From assembly GCF_958979055.1 (NCBI RefSeq), contig NC_084897.1, positions 20,623,628 through 20,687,627 of the forward strand: 64,000 nt of DNA, in the 5' to 3' direction. Position numbers and translations under genes: made by a program. Origin of the DNA: Alnus glutinosa (Eukaryota > Streptophyta > Magnoliopsida > Fagales > Betulaceae). Positions 46,701 to 59,500 of this stretch are shown here, piece after piece. How positions within the stretch are numbered: position 1 is the stretch's first letter; each line of letters starts with the position of its first letter. Below the pieces are notes generated by a model. It did not search any database and was not told where the DNA came from. It saw only the letters and a list, made by a program, of their open reading frames with translations.

Positions 46701-49700
46701 ACATATTTACCAGAAAAACCATTAGAATCCCGGTCAAAATCAAACTATTGATACATAAACACAAACAAAATAAGAGCAAATTATGTTAATACTGAATTTT
46801 CTACACAGAAAAGGAAATTTGAAATGAAAAAAAAGATAAACAGCATAAAATTTTTGAAATATGGAAAAGTGGAAAGGAAAAAAGATTAACTAGTATTAGG
46901 TTTGTATACAGTGCACTAACCTTCTTAGTTTGGGTGGCTGAAAATAAAGCCGATTGCCTATTCTGCACATTGAGTAGCAACTCACAATCAGTTAACAATT
47001 CTTGGATACTACCACCCACAATACAATATGCAATTTAAATTACAAACCGAAATAATTAATTGAAAGGAGTATATTTCCAGATCGAATAAATACATTGCAA
47101 ACCAAATCCAAAGATCTTACTGGTGACAGAATACCAGGAAAATTAATTCCACAATAGATGTAGAGATTGATTACTAGGCAATATCCTAGCATCTAACCCA
47201 CCATACACAACCAACTATTAAGTTGAAGTGATGGAATCTCTAATGGGCAGAGTACATTTGAAACCATTAGTTGAGACAGTTCTTTCAATCATATACAGCT
47301 ATTATGAAGAAGCTAAGTTCTCATCTTATATCGTCCAAGACACAGGTTCAAAAACCTGGTTAATGCAACAACACCATTAATAACTAGGGCATTTGATCGA
47401 CATACTTTGGCACTACAGCTAACATTGCTCTAAAGGCCACGTCTGCTCATCCAATTCATGCAACCTCCTTTCAGAACACATTTATATATAATGATACTTT
47501 CCCTCACTAGGATCTTGGAAAGTAGCCAACGGAAGGAAAGAAAATAATCTAAATTGGATTATAAATATGCTAGCAGAAAAAGTCATTTTTTTCTTCATTA
47601 TCATTTCCTTTCCATTTTTCTATCTGAGAACCAAATACAGGCTGGCCTTAGTGTTAGATTTAGGGAAAACTCGACGCAACACTAAACTTTCATACCCTGT
47701 TTACTTCCATATAATAACTGCCTTAAGTCTCTCAATGATAAAACACAAATATGATTACCATTTAGTTTACCTTTGGTAGAAGCTTAAGAATCTGCTTCAT
47801 TTCTTCCTCAAAGTTCGCTTCCAGTATCCTGTCAGCTTCATCGATCATTAGGCACTGCAAGTTCAAGTTTAAAAAGAAAAGAACATATATAGCTTAATAT
47901 GCATTGAACAACTAGCTTTAGCTTCAGAAAAAAATAATGTTAAAAACTGAGGCCCCTGGCAAATTTCTTAACGAAGACTGCAATCAGCATCGCGTAAATG
48001 ACATGAATACCTAAAAAACAGTTGGAAGGAAAAACGAAAGATCTAAAACCAACAATATACAACATAATTAGTTTTACTGATAACACCAAAAAAAAAAATA
48101 GTGTTAAGAATTGTTTGTGTAAATTACCTTCAAGTTTTTATAAATGAATCCCCTGGTATTTTGCAGATGGTCAAGAAGTCGACCAGGGGTTCCTACTAAT
48201 AAATTCACTCCTTTCACAATACGCTCTGCTTCTCCTCTTCTAGCTGAACCACCAATAACCAAACCAAGAGTCTGAGAGTGGTACTTGAGAAGGTCTTTTG
48301 CCACAGCATGGGTCTGAATTATTTGAATGGTGAATTAGTCAGCATCACCCAGCAAAGAATGAAAATGGAATGTAGAAGCCTAGAAGGTAACAACACAAAT
48401 AAGCGTGAATTCCATGGCTGTTTCCTAATCTTAATTTGCATTTTGCACATCAAATATAATGTCAAACATAATGGTCAGTACGAGATGCAAAAAAAAAAAA
48501 AGTGACTCCAAATTTTCATTAGTATCACAAGCAAACTGTTTAAGAACCGAGCTTTTTTAGACCCAAATTTCCATTTTCTTCCCCAACTATATATGTAGAA
48601 TATAAATAAATTATTAAATTCAAAATTTTCTATTAGCTTAAGCTTTTAAGAAAATTAATGATTTAACATAGTTTGAGTAATAATCTGAGTTCAAACCCTA
48701 CTTCAATAATTTACCTCCCATTTCAGTTAAATATTCCACATGTTGGGCCTCGCTTGTTGAGGAAGAGCTTGAACCCAAACGTATGAGAAAGTGATAAAAA
48801 TTAATTAAATGATTAAATTCACCCATTTTTATTAGCATAACCTTTTAGGACAACTGCTGATTTAACAACATCAATCTGATTTTTTCACATCTTTACAACT
48901 TTTAATATGTTGATTTTTAAAATCAAAGATATTACCAAGTCCAAATTGAATTAGGCTCACAACTTCCACGATCAGCACTATGGAAGCAAAATATCAACAT
49001 GCAATAATTATTCCGGTCAAGTCAACCAACTAAGCCGTTTCTTTCTGCAAGGTAATTAAATTTCAGTATATAAATTGGTGCCTTCTGTGGTTCATAGGTA
49101 ATAAAAAAGAGTTAGTTGACTATATCAATAAAAAATTACATAAGTGAATCCTATGTTTCTGTGCAAAACCATCAAACTTTTAGTATCTTCACTTTGATAA
49201 TACAAAAGGTATGACTGGTGCAACCAAAATGAGAATTGTCAAGCAACTACAGTAAATAAGCCCTTTCTTTCCCTTTTTGCAGAATGTGGATTGAAATTGT
49301 GGCTTATTGATCAGAACGGTGTTGGCTAAGTAGGAGGTACTTTTTAGAATTTGAAAGGAACAAAACCACCTTCATTTAGAAAATGCAGTATTGGCATCTT
49401 AGCTGAGAAGGTAAGATTGCATATTAATCGCGAGAAAATTGCTCTAACTATCAGCAGTGACCTAGTACTTTTACCTGTATTGCAAGCTCCCTTGTTGGGC
49501 AAATTATGACCACTCCCGTTCCATTACGAGGAGCAAAATGGATGTGATGTAACAACTCCACAGCTGGTATTAGAAAAGCAAGAGTTTTACCAGAACCTGT
49601 CCTTGCAGCTCCAAGAACATCTTTGCCAAGCAAAAGTGGTGGGATTGTTCTGGCTTGAATCTGCATTTTTAAATAGAGATGGAGTTCATCAAGCATCTTC

Positions 49701-50165
49701 AAAACAAGTAAAAAAATCAAAATAAACCAAAAAATGAACAAAAGTTTCAAAATAAATCCTTAGAGAAAAGAAGAACTATACCTGGGTCATATGCTGAAAT
49801 CCCATATCCTTAATAGCCTTGAAAGTGGGTTCAGATAATCCCAAAGACTCAAAGGACTCGGTACTCATAATTCCAAACCCTCCACCACTCTTCACTTTCT
49901 TCTTCGCCACCTCCTCCTTCAATTCCTCACCGCGACCACCACCACCATCCTCTCCCTCTCCCTCCTCCTCGTCCTTCTCCTCCCTCTTCTTCTTCTTCTT
50001 CAATTTCTTCTCCTCCTCGCCTTTTTCAACTGCCACTTCTTCTTCTTGCTTCTGAGGATCCGCTTGCTCTGCGGCGGTAGAATTCTTCTTATGTCTATTC
50101 CTCTTGCGCTTCTTCTTCGTTTCGTCCTCAGGCGAGGTATGGTTTTGCTCTACCTGTTCGACCAT
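43365..50165 (-). CDS. RH51: DEAD-box ATP-dependent RNA helicase, HAS1 type (plant RH27/RH51)
   Basis: Twelve exons join in frame to 591 residues: 50165-49782, 49660-49475, 48313-48128, 47854-47771, 46962-46921, 46698-46627, 46217-45918, 45223-45185, 45079-44975, 44665-44597, 44510-44385 and 43547-43365. All borders are GT-AG and all joins are in phase 0. The N-terminus is Lys/Glu-rich (nucleolar). The helicase motifs are intact: AARTGSGKT (146-154), [20 protein letters not shown] (257-260), SAT (288-290), [10 protein letters not shown] and HRVGRTARG (435-443). The C-terminal block [23 protein letters not shown] is specific to the HAS1 branch, nucleolar helicases needed for rRNA processing and ribosomal subunit assembly. 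RH27 and RH51 cannot be told apart by eye. Telo-box motifs upstream fit a ribosome-biogenesis gene. Confidence 0.93.
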
Positions 50166-50219
50166 GGCGGCGGATTCTACGGTTTTCCTGTTTGTAGTTC
50201 GAAGGAAGAAGATGATTTC

Positions 50220-50549
50220 TAGGGTTTTAGTCAGCAGCTATTAAACCCACTTATAATTTTTCCCATTTATATATTTCATTAGGATTTGTAGCCACACATC
50301 TAGTTTCAAATTTTCTTTTCCTATCTTTTTCCCTCTACTTTCACAGCAACCAACCAAAGAATACAAATTGACAATACAAATATAGTCGATCTAAGAAAAT
50401 GAGAAAATAACCAAAAAAATAAAAGTGAGCTTACGGCTGTGGCAGAGTATATGCAGTGTGCAATAAGTTCTGAACGACCGCTTGTCGATGGCGAAGAAGG
50501 GAAATGCTTGGCTCTCTCAGTACTCTCGGCTTCTCAGATGCTAGGGTTT
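50220..50549 (-). promoter_or_regulatory. Telo-box motifs upstream of the HAS1-type helicase
   Basis: AAACCCTA on the minus strand occurs at 50220-50227 and 50542-50549, before the ATG at 50165. Telo-boxes are frequent in plant promoters of ribosomal and translation genes. A possible 5' UTR intron (donor GCC|GTAAGC near 50432, acceptor ACAAACAG near 50195) is suggested but unproven. Confidence 0.5.
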
Positions 50550-50705
50550 AAGAGTTGGAGAAGAGAGGGGTTACTTTTGTTGCAATGACAAAACTACCCT
50601 TAATAAAAATCTCAAAAATAAGGAATAACGAAAAAACGCTGGAAGCTGGAAAAATAATAAGAAAACAAATATAGCTAGCACAGGTAGTAGAATATTGTTT
50701 TTTCG

Positions 50706-51142
50706 GAAAAATTTCACTTATAGCCCTGGATTTATTATTATTTTTACAAGTAAGTACTCAAATTTTAAGAAGTATTAATTTAGCATATTCATCTTTCAAT
50801 TTTTTTTAATTTTCACTCTCCATTCGAATTTTTGGCTAAATCATGTCAAAAATTTTAAAATACCCATTTTTTACAGAAAAAAAAATAATAAAAAAAAATT
50901 GTAAGGATTTAGTTGTCGGTAAAATTTAACGGAATTTTTAAAAATACCCAAGCCTGAATCTTTGAAATTTTTTTTTTTTTTTAAAGATATTTTAAAATTT
51001 TTGATAGGATATAACGAAAAATTCTAACTGATAATTGAAATTGAAAGATAATTACCTTAAATTGACACTTTTTAAAATTTGTGTACTTAATTACAAAAGT
51101 AATGAAACATCAAAGATTATAAATAAATTTTTTTCTTATTTT
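50706..51142. mobile_element. Foldback element, family shared with 37490-37955
   Basis: It contains TTGGCTAAATCATGTCAAAA on the left and the inverse-related TTTTGATAGGATATAACGA on the right. It matches the other copy in word order. No coding sequence. Confidence 0.65.
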
Positions 51143-51348
51143 TTAACTGAGATAATGTATTCTAAAACTTAGAGTATTGGTAAAAAAAAAATTAAAAAAA
51201 AAATGGAGTAAAGTCTACCGTCAAACTACTATGCAATTGAGAATGTACTCTAAAACTTTTAATTGAATCAACGTGCTATCAAATTACCAAAAAAAAATTA
51301 TCAATGTCCCTAATAATAAAAATATTCTCAATAAAATTATGAAAAAAG

Positions 51349-51530
51349 CTAGACTTGGCAAAACGGGTTGGTGGGTCAATCCGTTTAACTAATCTGGTAA
51401 AAAAATGTGTCATAACGTATCCTAAACATATCATACGGGTCATAAACGGGTTATAGCCTAAACTCAAACCCTATATATTCATGTCGTATTCGTGTCGAAT
51501 TCACATATCATGTCCAAATTACCAACCCTA
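51349..51530. mobile_element. Short MITE with CTAG..TTGG termini
   Basis: It starts CTAGACTTGGCAAAACGGGT and ends AATTACCAACCCTAG, roughly inverted. The interior has the common plant-repeat word pattern CGGGTCATAAACGGGTTA. No coding sequence. The AT-rich block before it (51180-51345) resembles 11200-11300. Confidence 0.55.
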
Positions 51531-52917
51531 GAAAAAACTAAAAATTCCGAGATAAAATATACTTGCACGCTTTTCTACCATATGCACATCAAAGATATTT
51601 AATGTAACATGAATTTGTTGCCTAAGAGAGGGGTTACTTACATGACTCATGCACTAAAATTTAACTAATCATAAAAGAAATTTACTTACATGGTTCGCTT
51701 AATTCCTTCCTAACACGTTTAACCTCGTATCACGTAACCGTATGTAACACATTATGATCATTAATTAGGATTTTTCCCTTTCTAAAATCCTAGCAGTACT
51801 CTATTTAAACCTTAAACAACATTTTCGGAAAAATGAGAAAAAAAAAATAAAAATAAAAAACCCCTGATTTTAATCTTTTATTAATTTATCAAAAATTCAA
51901 TTGCGAGTAATTATCATAAGCTCTGTTAACTTAACCATCATTCCTCTTCTTTAGACTTCTCCAAGCCTCCCCCTCTTCCTCTCTCCACAAATACTTTCTA
52001 AAATAGTAAAATCTCTCTCTAGGTGCTTGAAGATGATGAAGGGAAAAACATGAAGTTTCACATCTCTAAAAACTCGTATTTATAGAAACTTTTCAATCAC
52101 GTTCAAACAAAAATCCTTTTATCAGTCACTTAAGAATTTGGCTTGTGTTATCTAATGTGGCATGGCAATCTGGCGTAGCATGCTGATGTGGCATCCAATT
52201 ATGTTCCAACAAAATGTTATGGTTTGTGCATGTGACAGTAAATCCGACATAACTTTTACTACAAGCATTAAAATCATGCATATGGCCTCAATTGCAAAAG
52301 CTCTCTTCAGCACAAACTTCACGGACACCTACCTGGCTACCTACACTCGGTGCAAGTTGTTTTCAGACCCAAAATCCACCATTTTCTCCTCCAAAACTCT
52401 ATTTTTAAGTTATTTATTTTACTATCTCCGAATCTCTGTTTTCCTTTAACTTTTATTTTTCTCGGGGATTACAAAAGGAGCCCATTTCCATCCATGTTTA
52501 TTTGAAATTGAAAATGGTGACTACTTCGAAAAGCCAACCAAGAGAAGCTCAGATAAGCATGAAAGTACAGGCCAGTAACTGCAATATGACTATACTTTGT
52601 GGCAAAAAATTATACATTGACATTTTCCTATTACAAGAAGATGATTCTGATATGAATCAAAAAATTTTTTTGGCAATTAATAAAGAATATCACCTACGCG
52701 GTGGATAAACAAATCAGGAACCAAAATTAATCCAACTGTAAGCTACCTATCTTTAAATTGCGGTCTACTCAATCCTTTCATCCTTCTCCTTCGAATGCTA
52801 ACAACTGGCATGTCCCCCCGAGCAGAGATACCCAACAGGTAGCAGCCGCATCTCTCTCACATTGGCTGGCATTGATAAATGTACTCCACCGGTCATTATG
52901 CAGACAAATGTCAAAAA
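51531..52917. other. Spacer and presumed 3' UTR of the CCX gene
   Basis: No exon is recognised. The minus-strand 3' end of the CCX transcript should lie in the right half; TTTATT (AATAAA on the minus strand) occurs at about 52451 and 52497. Frames here (52162-52449, 52502-52708) resemble nothing known. Confidence 0.5.
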
Positions 52918-55515
52918 TTACCCTGAAAACTTGGCAATAACTAAGCTTATGGCTGTAAAAACAATATACAGACCAACAAGACAGAATCCCCAGAACCTAG
53001 GCACCCGGAATCTATACCAAATAATAACTAGTAGAGACCCCATCAGGCTCAATAGCAGGAAGACAAATGCAATCACGATACCCATGTGGAAATGGAGCTC
53101 ATAAGCATTTGGATAAACATTGGCTGTTTGCATCACCAAAGCAGTTCCAAGCCCAACAAGCATGTTAAACATTGGCCCGGCAAAGCAGCCAGCCATGGCC
53201 ATTGCTGGCTGACCTGCTTTGGCAACTGCCACATCAGCAACAAGATCCCCAACTGAGTTTCCCCATGCAAGTACAGTGAGTCCAAGGAGTGCTGGCGGCA
53301 ATTCGAGAATTTCCCCAAGTGCTGCAAGGCAGTTCAGCAGTTCCCCAGCAATGGTGGATATCCAGAACACACTCATAACAAATGCTGTGATCAATACAGG
53401 CAATTGCTCAGTTTTTGGGGGCTCCTTTTCCACTATAAAGTGGAGGACCGCAAGAGAGGAGCTCGCCAGTAGGACTATAAACCAGAGAGGGAAATGAGTG
53501 TGTGGAAGGAGGAAAACAATCGGATGATCAAATGGCATGAATGTGTTGCAAGCACATAAAAGGACTAGGGGGCAAAGAGCGACATTGGCTGACGCGTAGA
53601 CTCTGCTCCATTCTGAAGGTGCGGTTTGTGGAATTGTGATCTTTAAAAGAAACGAGACAGGAAGCTCCCATACTTTTGACATCTGCATATGAAAATTAAA
53701 GAGAAAATTAGGGCAATATCAACTGAAAAAAGCCACTTACAATTGATTTCTGCAGAGACAAAACAATGTGAACCTGAACATGAGTTTCATGGCATCCTCA
53801 AAGTACAGGGAGATTAGAAGAGTTCCAAACTGAGCATTTTCTTTTATCACCTTTTCTATTTCTTGTTTTGTTTGGGGATTTTTTTTTGAGGGATTGTCAG
53901 ATAAGGGCAAGATGCATCATAATAATACAAACGAACTAGTCTTTTTTTTTTTTAACCTTCATCCTCAAAATCAAGAGGAAAATCTTCAATATAAAACTCA
54001 AACTCTGCTTGACCCTTCAAGAGAATTAGCTTTCAGAATTTATATCGCACCAGGCACCTCAACTGTATTTTGCCTCAAATCTTAAGTCCGAATTTGTGTC
54101 ATTTCCATGACCATCATATATAGAGGATTCTACACTATCTTTCATGCTTTGGCTAAAGAGAATCACATATGCTCTTGCTCATATTCTCCTTGGTAAAAGA
54201 AGAACCTTATAAACAGAGGAAGAAGTAAACAAACAAACAACAACAACAGAAAGCTTTCCCCTTCAGATCCAAACTATCTGATTGTGGAAACAAAAAATGA
54301 CTAGAACATCCAAAAACAAGGTGCTGGGGCAGTTAGCAGGGCTATTGCATAGTCAGTCTGCAAATTTTTTTAAGTTTGCTATCATTTGTTTGTAATAATT
54401 GAAACAGTTAACATAGACATCATTCCACCTCCTAACTAGTTATGATTTTTCAAGTACTGGGTTACCATGTAAACCTACAATTATTCGGATTTCATTACGA
54501 AAAACAAATCATAGTCTACACATGAGCATGACTAATAAATTAGGCCAACCTTCATAGTATCATATATTTAAATAAATCAGTAGACACATAGAAGTATAGA
54601 ACACCAAATAACATCAAACAACTTTCGAACATTTTTTTCAAAAAAAAAAAAGAACGATTCTAGTCTCATACATACCATTCCAAGAGCTCGACAAAACCCG
54701 AAACCTGGCTTTACTTCCCCCGGATTTCCTGAAACCTCTCCTATCTCGCAGTCCACCGCAACAAAACCCCTCTCCACCTCACCTTCCCCAACCAAACCCA
54801 CCTCAACCCCACCTTTCCCTCTCCCTCTCCCTTCAACCAATCCCAAGTCCATCCAAAACACAATCCCAACAAAAAACACATAAAACACAACAAACCCAAC
54901 AGCCTGCCACAGAAAAATCTCCGCACTAAGGTAGACATAGAACAAAAACAACGCCGCAATCAAATAAAACAAGACGTCCCTCACAAACGGCACGGGATCC
55001 ACCGAAAAGGGTGCGGCGTAGATTGCCACGAAACCAACAACAAGTGCAGAGACAAACGTGCCGGCGGAGAGTATTGCACCGAACCCAGTTCGAAACTGGC
55101 CTCCACGGAGAGCGGCAACTGATGCAAACACATCTGGAGCGCCATTGCCTAAGGCTAATAGAGTAACAGCACCAATAGATGGTGATAGATTTAGTTGGTT
55201 GGCTAGTTTGGTGGTCACTACGGAGAAGTGGTCCTGTGCGGTCTTGATGAGGATGTAGAAGAAAAGGAGGATGAGGAGGGAAAGGGAAAGGATAGAGAGA
55301 AATGGGTTTTGGCTGAAGAGGCAGGAGTAGTTGAGGAGGGCATTGGAGGTGGAGTTGGAGCAAGGAGATGGCGTTTTGGTGAGGAGGGATCTGTTGGGGA
55401 TATGACGAAAAGGGAAGGGATTGGCTGGGGATTTGAGAAGAAAGAAGAGGAGTGAGGAGAGGAGGGAGAGAAAGAGTGCAATTGTTTTGAGGGAGTGGGG
55501 GAGAGAGAAGGCCAT
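52918..55515 (-). CDS. CCX5: Cation/calcium exchanger, CCX5-like
   Basis: Two exons, 55515-54676 (280 codons) and 53682-52918 (254 codons plus stop), with an intron of 993 bp; the donor ATG|GTATGT and acceptor ATATGCAG are clear. The 534-residue product has a first hydrophobic half with the alpha-1 repeat ALGNGAPDVFAS (GNGAPD at 123-128). A hydrophilic loop follows, then a second half with the alpha-2 repeat LAWGNSVGDLVAD (GNSVGD at 421-426). This is the Ca/cation antiporter (NCX-type) fold with about 11-13 membrane segments. Plant CCX proteins exchange K+, Na+, Ca2+ or Mn2+ against H+ or other cations at endomembranes or the plasma membrane. The SVVTTKLANQLNLSPSIGAVTLLALG and FWMDLG segments fit CCX5 best; the subtype is an inference. 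Confidence 0.93.
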
Positions 55516-56103
55516 GCCATGGGATTCACATCAGCCCCTCCCCTTTGTCAAGCGCCACTGTCTCTCACTCTGTGTGCGTGTCTCTGAGTTGACTCAGTAA
55601 CGAACCGAACCGTGATAAATTGGGCTTTTCAGTTTTCACAGCTTTCTGTGAGTCATTCCCTCACAGCTTTCTCCAACTTGACGCGTTTTTTGTGAGGCAA
55701 AAGGAAGGGGAGAAACCATCCAAAAAAAAAAAATTGATTCTTTTAAATAATTTAATATTGCTAGCATGTTCTATTCATTCCAAATCAAACCTTGGGCTAA
55801 TTGTTATTACCATAATTTAATAACTATAAAGTAGTGCGCGTAAAAAGCAATTAATTACACGTAATTTTAAATATTTTTTTTGATGTGATAATAAAAATTA
55901 TTTTTTTTTTATTTATTATTTTATTCTATAGTAATTTTTACGGACACCTTAACGAATAAACACTTAATAATGTGTATCACTCCTTGTATCATATTTTGTT
56001 GTGTTATGTTTAGAGGACTACTATTTAATACTTGTAACCATTTCGACTTATCTCGCAAGGAATAAAAAGGACAGTTCAAGAAAACTTACAACATTTGCAA
56101 ATG
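55516..56103. other. Upstream region of CCX and spacer
   Basis: It includes the presumed CCX promoter and leader (minus strand) and an AT-rich spacer. No clear TATA box or further gene is seen. Confidence 0.5.
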
Positions 56104-56371
56104 AGCTTGTTTGGAAACAACTCTCACTTTTTTTCAATTTTTTTTTACTTTTCACAAAATAAGTCAAATAAAAAAAAAAAAAAAATTCACTTTTTATATC
56201 ACATCAATAATTTTTTATTATTATTCAAATAAAAAAATTCACTACAAAACAAAACCTTTTTATTTTTCTATAAAACAATTTCAAACTCTTTTATACTTTA
56301 TTTCACATCAATCATTGTTTACTATTATTTAAACAAATATTCCACCGGGACAACCATTTGCCAAACAAGCT
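56104..56371. mobile_element. MITE with AGCTTGTTTGG/CCAAACAAGCT termini
   Basis: The termini are exact inverse over 11 bp. The internal words TTTATATCACATCAATAATT, CACTACAAAACAAAA and TTCTATAAAACA match, in opposite orientation, the element at 13005-13267, so both belong to one family. It lies about 150 bp past the stop codon of the SANT-like gene. Confidence 0.82.
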
Positions 56372-56518
56372 AAAATGTAATTTCCATTTCAACAACGAAA
56401 TCATATGGGGATATTGCATATAAAAGAAAAAGGCCTTTACACTAATATTTGGTCTTATTTACATGGACAAAACTTCAGAAGGGTACCAAAATTCTAATAC
56501 CAACAAAAGACAAATTGG

Positions 56519-59500
56519 CTACCATCGAAGCTTTTTGAGTAACCACTTCTTCCGCGCTGTGACATCCATGGCCACGAACATCTTGGCCTTTCTCTCATCT
56601 TCTAAAAGTTCACAAGCCTCCAAAAAGAGCCCATCATCCATGTCTGGAACAGTTTGAAGTGCTGCAACAATGCATTCTATTGAGCTGTAATCCCTGTCCT
56701 CTTCACTACCCACAAATGCTTTCACTACACATGGCTTATCTTCAACTGCTTCCTGTATCTCCTCCTTGATGGTTCTTTGAACTTTTTGAGTGCATGCTGA
56801 GGTTGACACAGTTGCAGATTTCCGCTTTTTCCTCTTATGAGATATTTCAAACTCCCTTGCTGGAGATTGCATATCTCCAAAGATACCATCAATCCCCATC
56901 CCACAGGTATTATTATTGACTTCCATTTTTACTTCGAAACAACTTGATCTACCATTCTTACTTCCATTACCAAAAATCAAGCACAAATCACAGTAACCAT
57001 CTAAGATCCTGTCTCTGTATGCAACTGAACCTGGATGCTCCTGCAAAATATCATTTTTAAGTGAAAGCCAATCAAATTATCCAGTTCAATGTTCAACTTC
57101 ATGAAGATGGTATTAATATCATCTCATCAGGGGGAGGGAGGGAGGGAGAGGGAACAGAAAGAAGAAGACAAAATTTGTTTAACCTCTGTTTGTTTCGACG
57201 TAAAATGTTTAACCTCTGAAAATATTTTTCGTTGTTTGGGTTGTACAAAAAATGAGCAATGGCAGAAAACGTCCGGCAACTTTCGGCAACCTCCGGCGGT
57301 GGTCCGACAAAGTCCAGCAATTTATGAAAGAGAAGTTCAAACTTGAAAAATGGTTTACAGTTTTAAAAACACGCACATAGATATTTCCTTTGATAGATAA
57401 GAGAGGGCTCCCCCCTTGATCAGACTCTTAAGGGTTAGGTTACTACCTGCCTCTAGTGCTCCTTTATTTTTAATGGAATCAAAATAATAGAAACCATTTT
57501 ATGGAAATAAAGCTTTCCTAGTCGACCGAAAATATTTTCAGTTTCACCACGATTTTTGATTGTACCATACACCGAAAAATAGGGAAAAAAATTTCCAAAA
57601 AGTATTGTAAGTTGAAACAAACGGAACCTAAGTGTGAGTTTGTGTACCATACTGTGGGGTGATCTTTAGTGATAACCAGAGAAAACGGAAAGGGAACACC
57701 CTTAGTCCTAGCAACATCACCAAAGAATAAAGAATTGCACCTTGATATAAGCTTCCCAAACTTCATCATCAGCTGTCACCATTTGGTAGCTTTCATCCCA
57801 AGCAAAGCCATTCAGATTAAGGAGATCCATGACATCCGTATACACTTTCATCAAGCTCAAATACCGATCTTGTAATACATCTTTGTCACAAAGAAGTCCG
57901 AATTTTTTATTGAATAATGCAACCATCCAAGTCCAAGCTTGCTCATTGTACGTATGACCAATCTTATTCCCTCTGTGCAACTGCTCTAACATAAGATCAA
58001 TAAAATACTGATCCATTTGTCTTGTCCAGTCAATCTTCAGAGAATCACTATCAAAAGGGGATTGGTCCTCTTCATCTGCAACTTCAAAATAACTTTTCAT
58101 TACATGAGAGAGTTTATTTTACAGCTACATCATACCAAAGACAAAATGAAATAATTACGTTGTTTCATTCTGTTCAATAAAATTTCAAACATTACCTGGA
58201 ATGCATATATTTAACTGCTTTTATATGACACTTTCAGGAAAAAAAATAATGCAGTAATTAATATAATACTTATTACATTAACCATACTAGCAATAGTATA
58301 ATACTTATTACATTAACCAATGCTAGTGCAGTTTTTGCATGGCCTTCCTATAATTATGCATGTCTACCTATAGTTAGTGTGCAAATACGAGAGACGCACC
58401 AATATTTACTCCCAGCTTATAGTCCTCAGCATCCATAGTGTGATTTGAGTAATTTTGCCTTTTGCCAAAGTTGCCATTCCCGTATATCAAAAATAAATCA
58501 TTGATATTCGGAAGAGTTCTATTACGGTATGTTCGTGCGTCAGGGTGTTCCTGCAAAAACTATCTGTAAGCCAATGAGACCAAAAAGAATTTTATGCAAT
58601 AGGAATTCAAAAGAAAGGAGCACCTTGAGATAAGTATCCCAGAGATCATCTTCAGCAGTTATCATTTGCTGCATTTCATCCCAAGCAAATCCACTCTGGT
58701 CAAGTAGAGTTTTCATATCATTGAATCGCTTTCTCAAATTCATAAAACGACTTTTCAGGACATCTTTGTCATGGTGAGACCCAAATTCAGCCCTAAACTT
58801 TGCAACCATATCGCTCCAGGCTAGTTTGTCAAATTTATGATCAACCATACTTCTGTCGCGAATTTGCTCTAACATTAGATCAACAAAATATCGGTCCATC
58901 AACGGTGTCCAATCAGTTCTCCAGTGATTGCTATTGTTAAGTCTGGGGCCTTCAGAAAATTCTAAAACAATGTAAATATGGGGAAAAGTAATCTCTATTT
59001 ACTGATTAGAAAAGAAAAGAAAAGGCTTATTTTGACTGATGAATTTTTTTTCCTTGGCCTGAAGGCAGGTGAGTTTCAAGAAAGGTTTTATACACCTCTC
59101 TCTTGACAAAATCATATTGTAAACAATGCAATATAAAGTATCACACATACATTCGAACACATCGAATGCCTAAAACTAATTGCTCTTTGACTACAGTCCA
59201 ATATTGAGAACTTGAGAAGGGGGTGGGGGCAAAAAAAAAAAAAAAAGGAGAGATCCAGCGGATTGCTTGTCAAAAACAAAGTCTCACCAACACCATTACA
59301 GCCAAAATCCCGACCTGCTTGGTTACACCCTCCATCAGAAGCTGGATTTCCATAAATCAAGCACAAATCATTGTAATTTGGCTTTGACTTGGTTCTGTAT
59401 GATTTTGCATCTGGGTTTTCCTACCCATACATGGAAGTGTCAGCCAAATATAATTGAAACTGACATATAAGACTAAGATAAGTTGACAATGCACCTTTAA

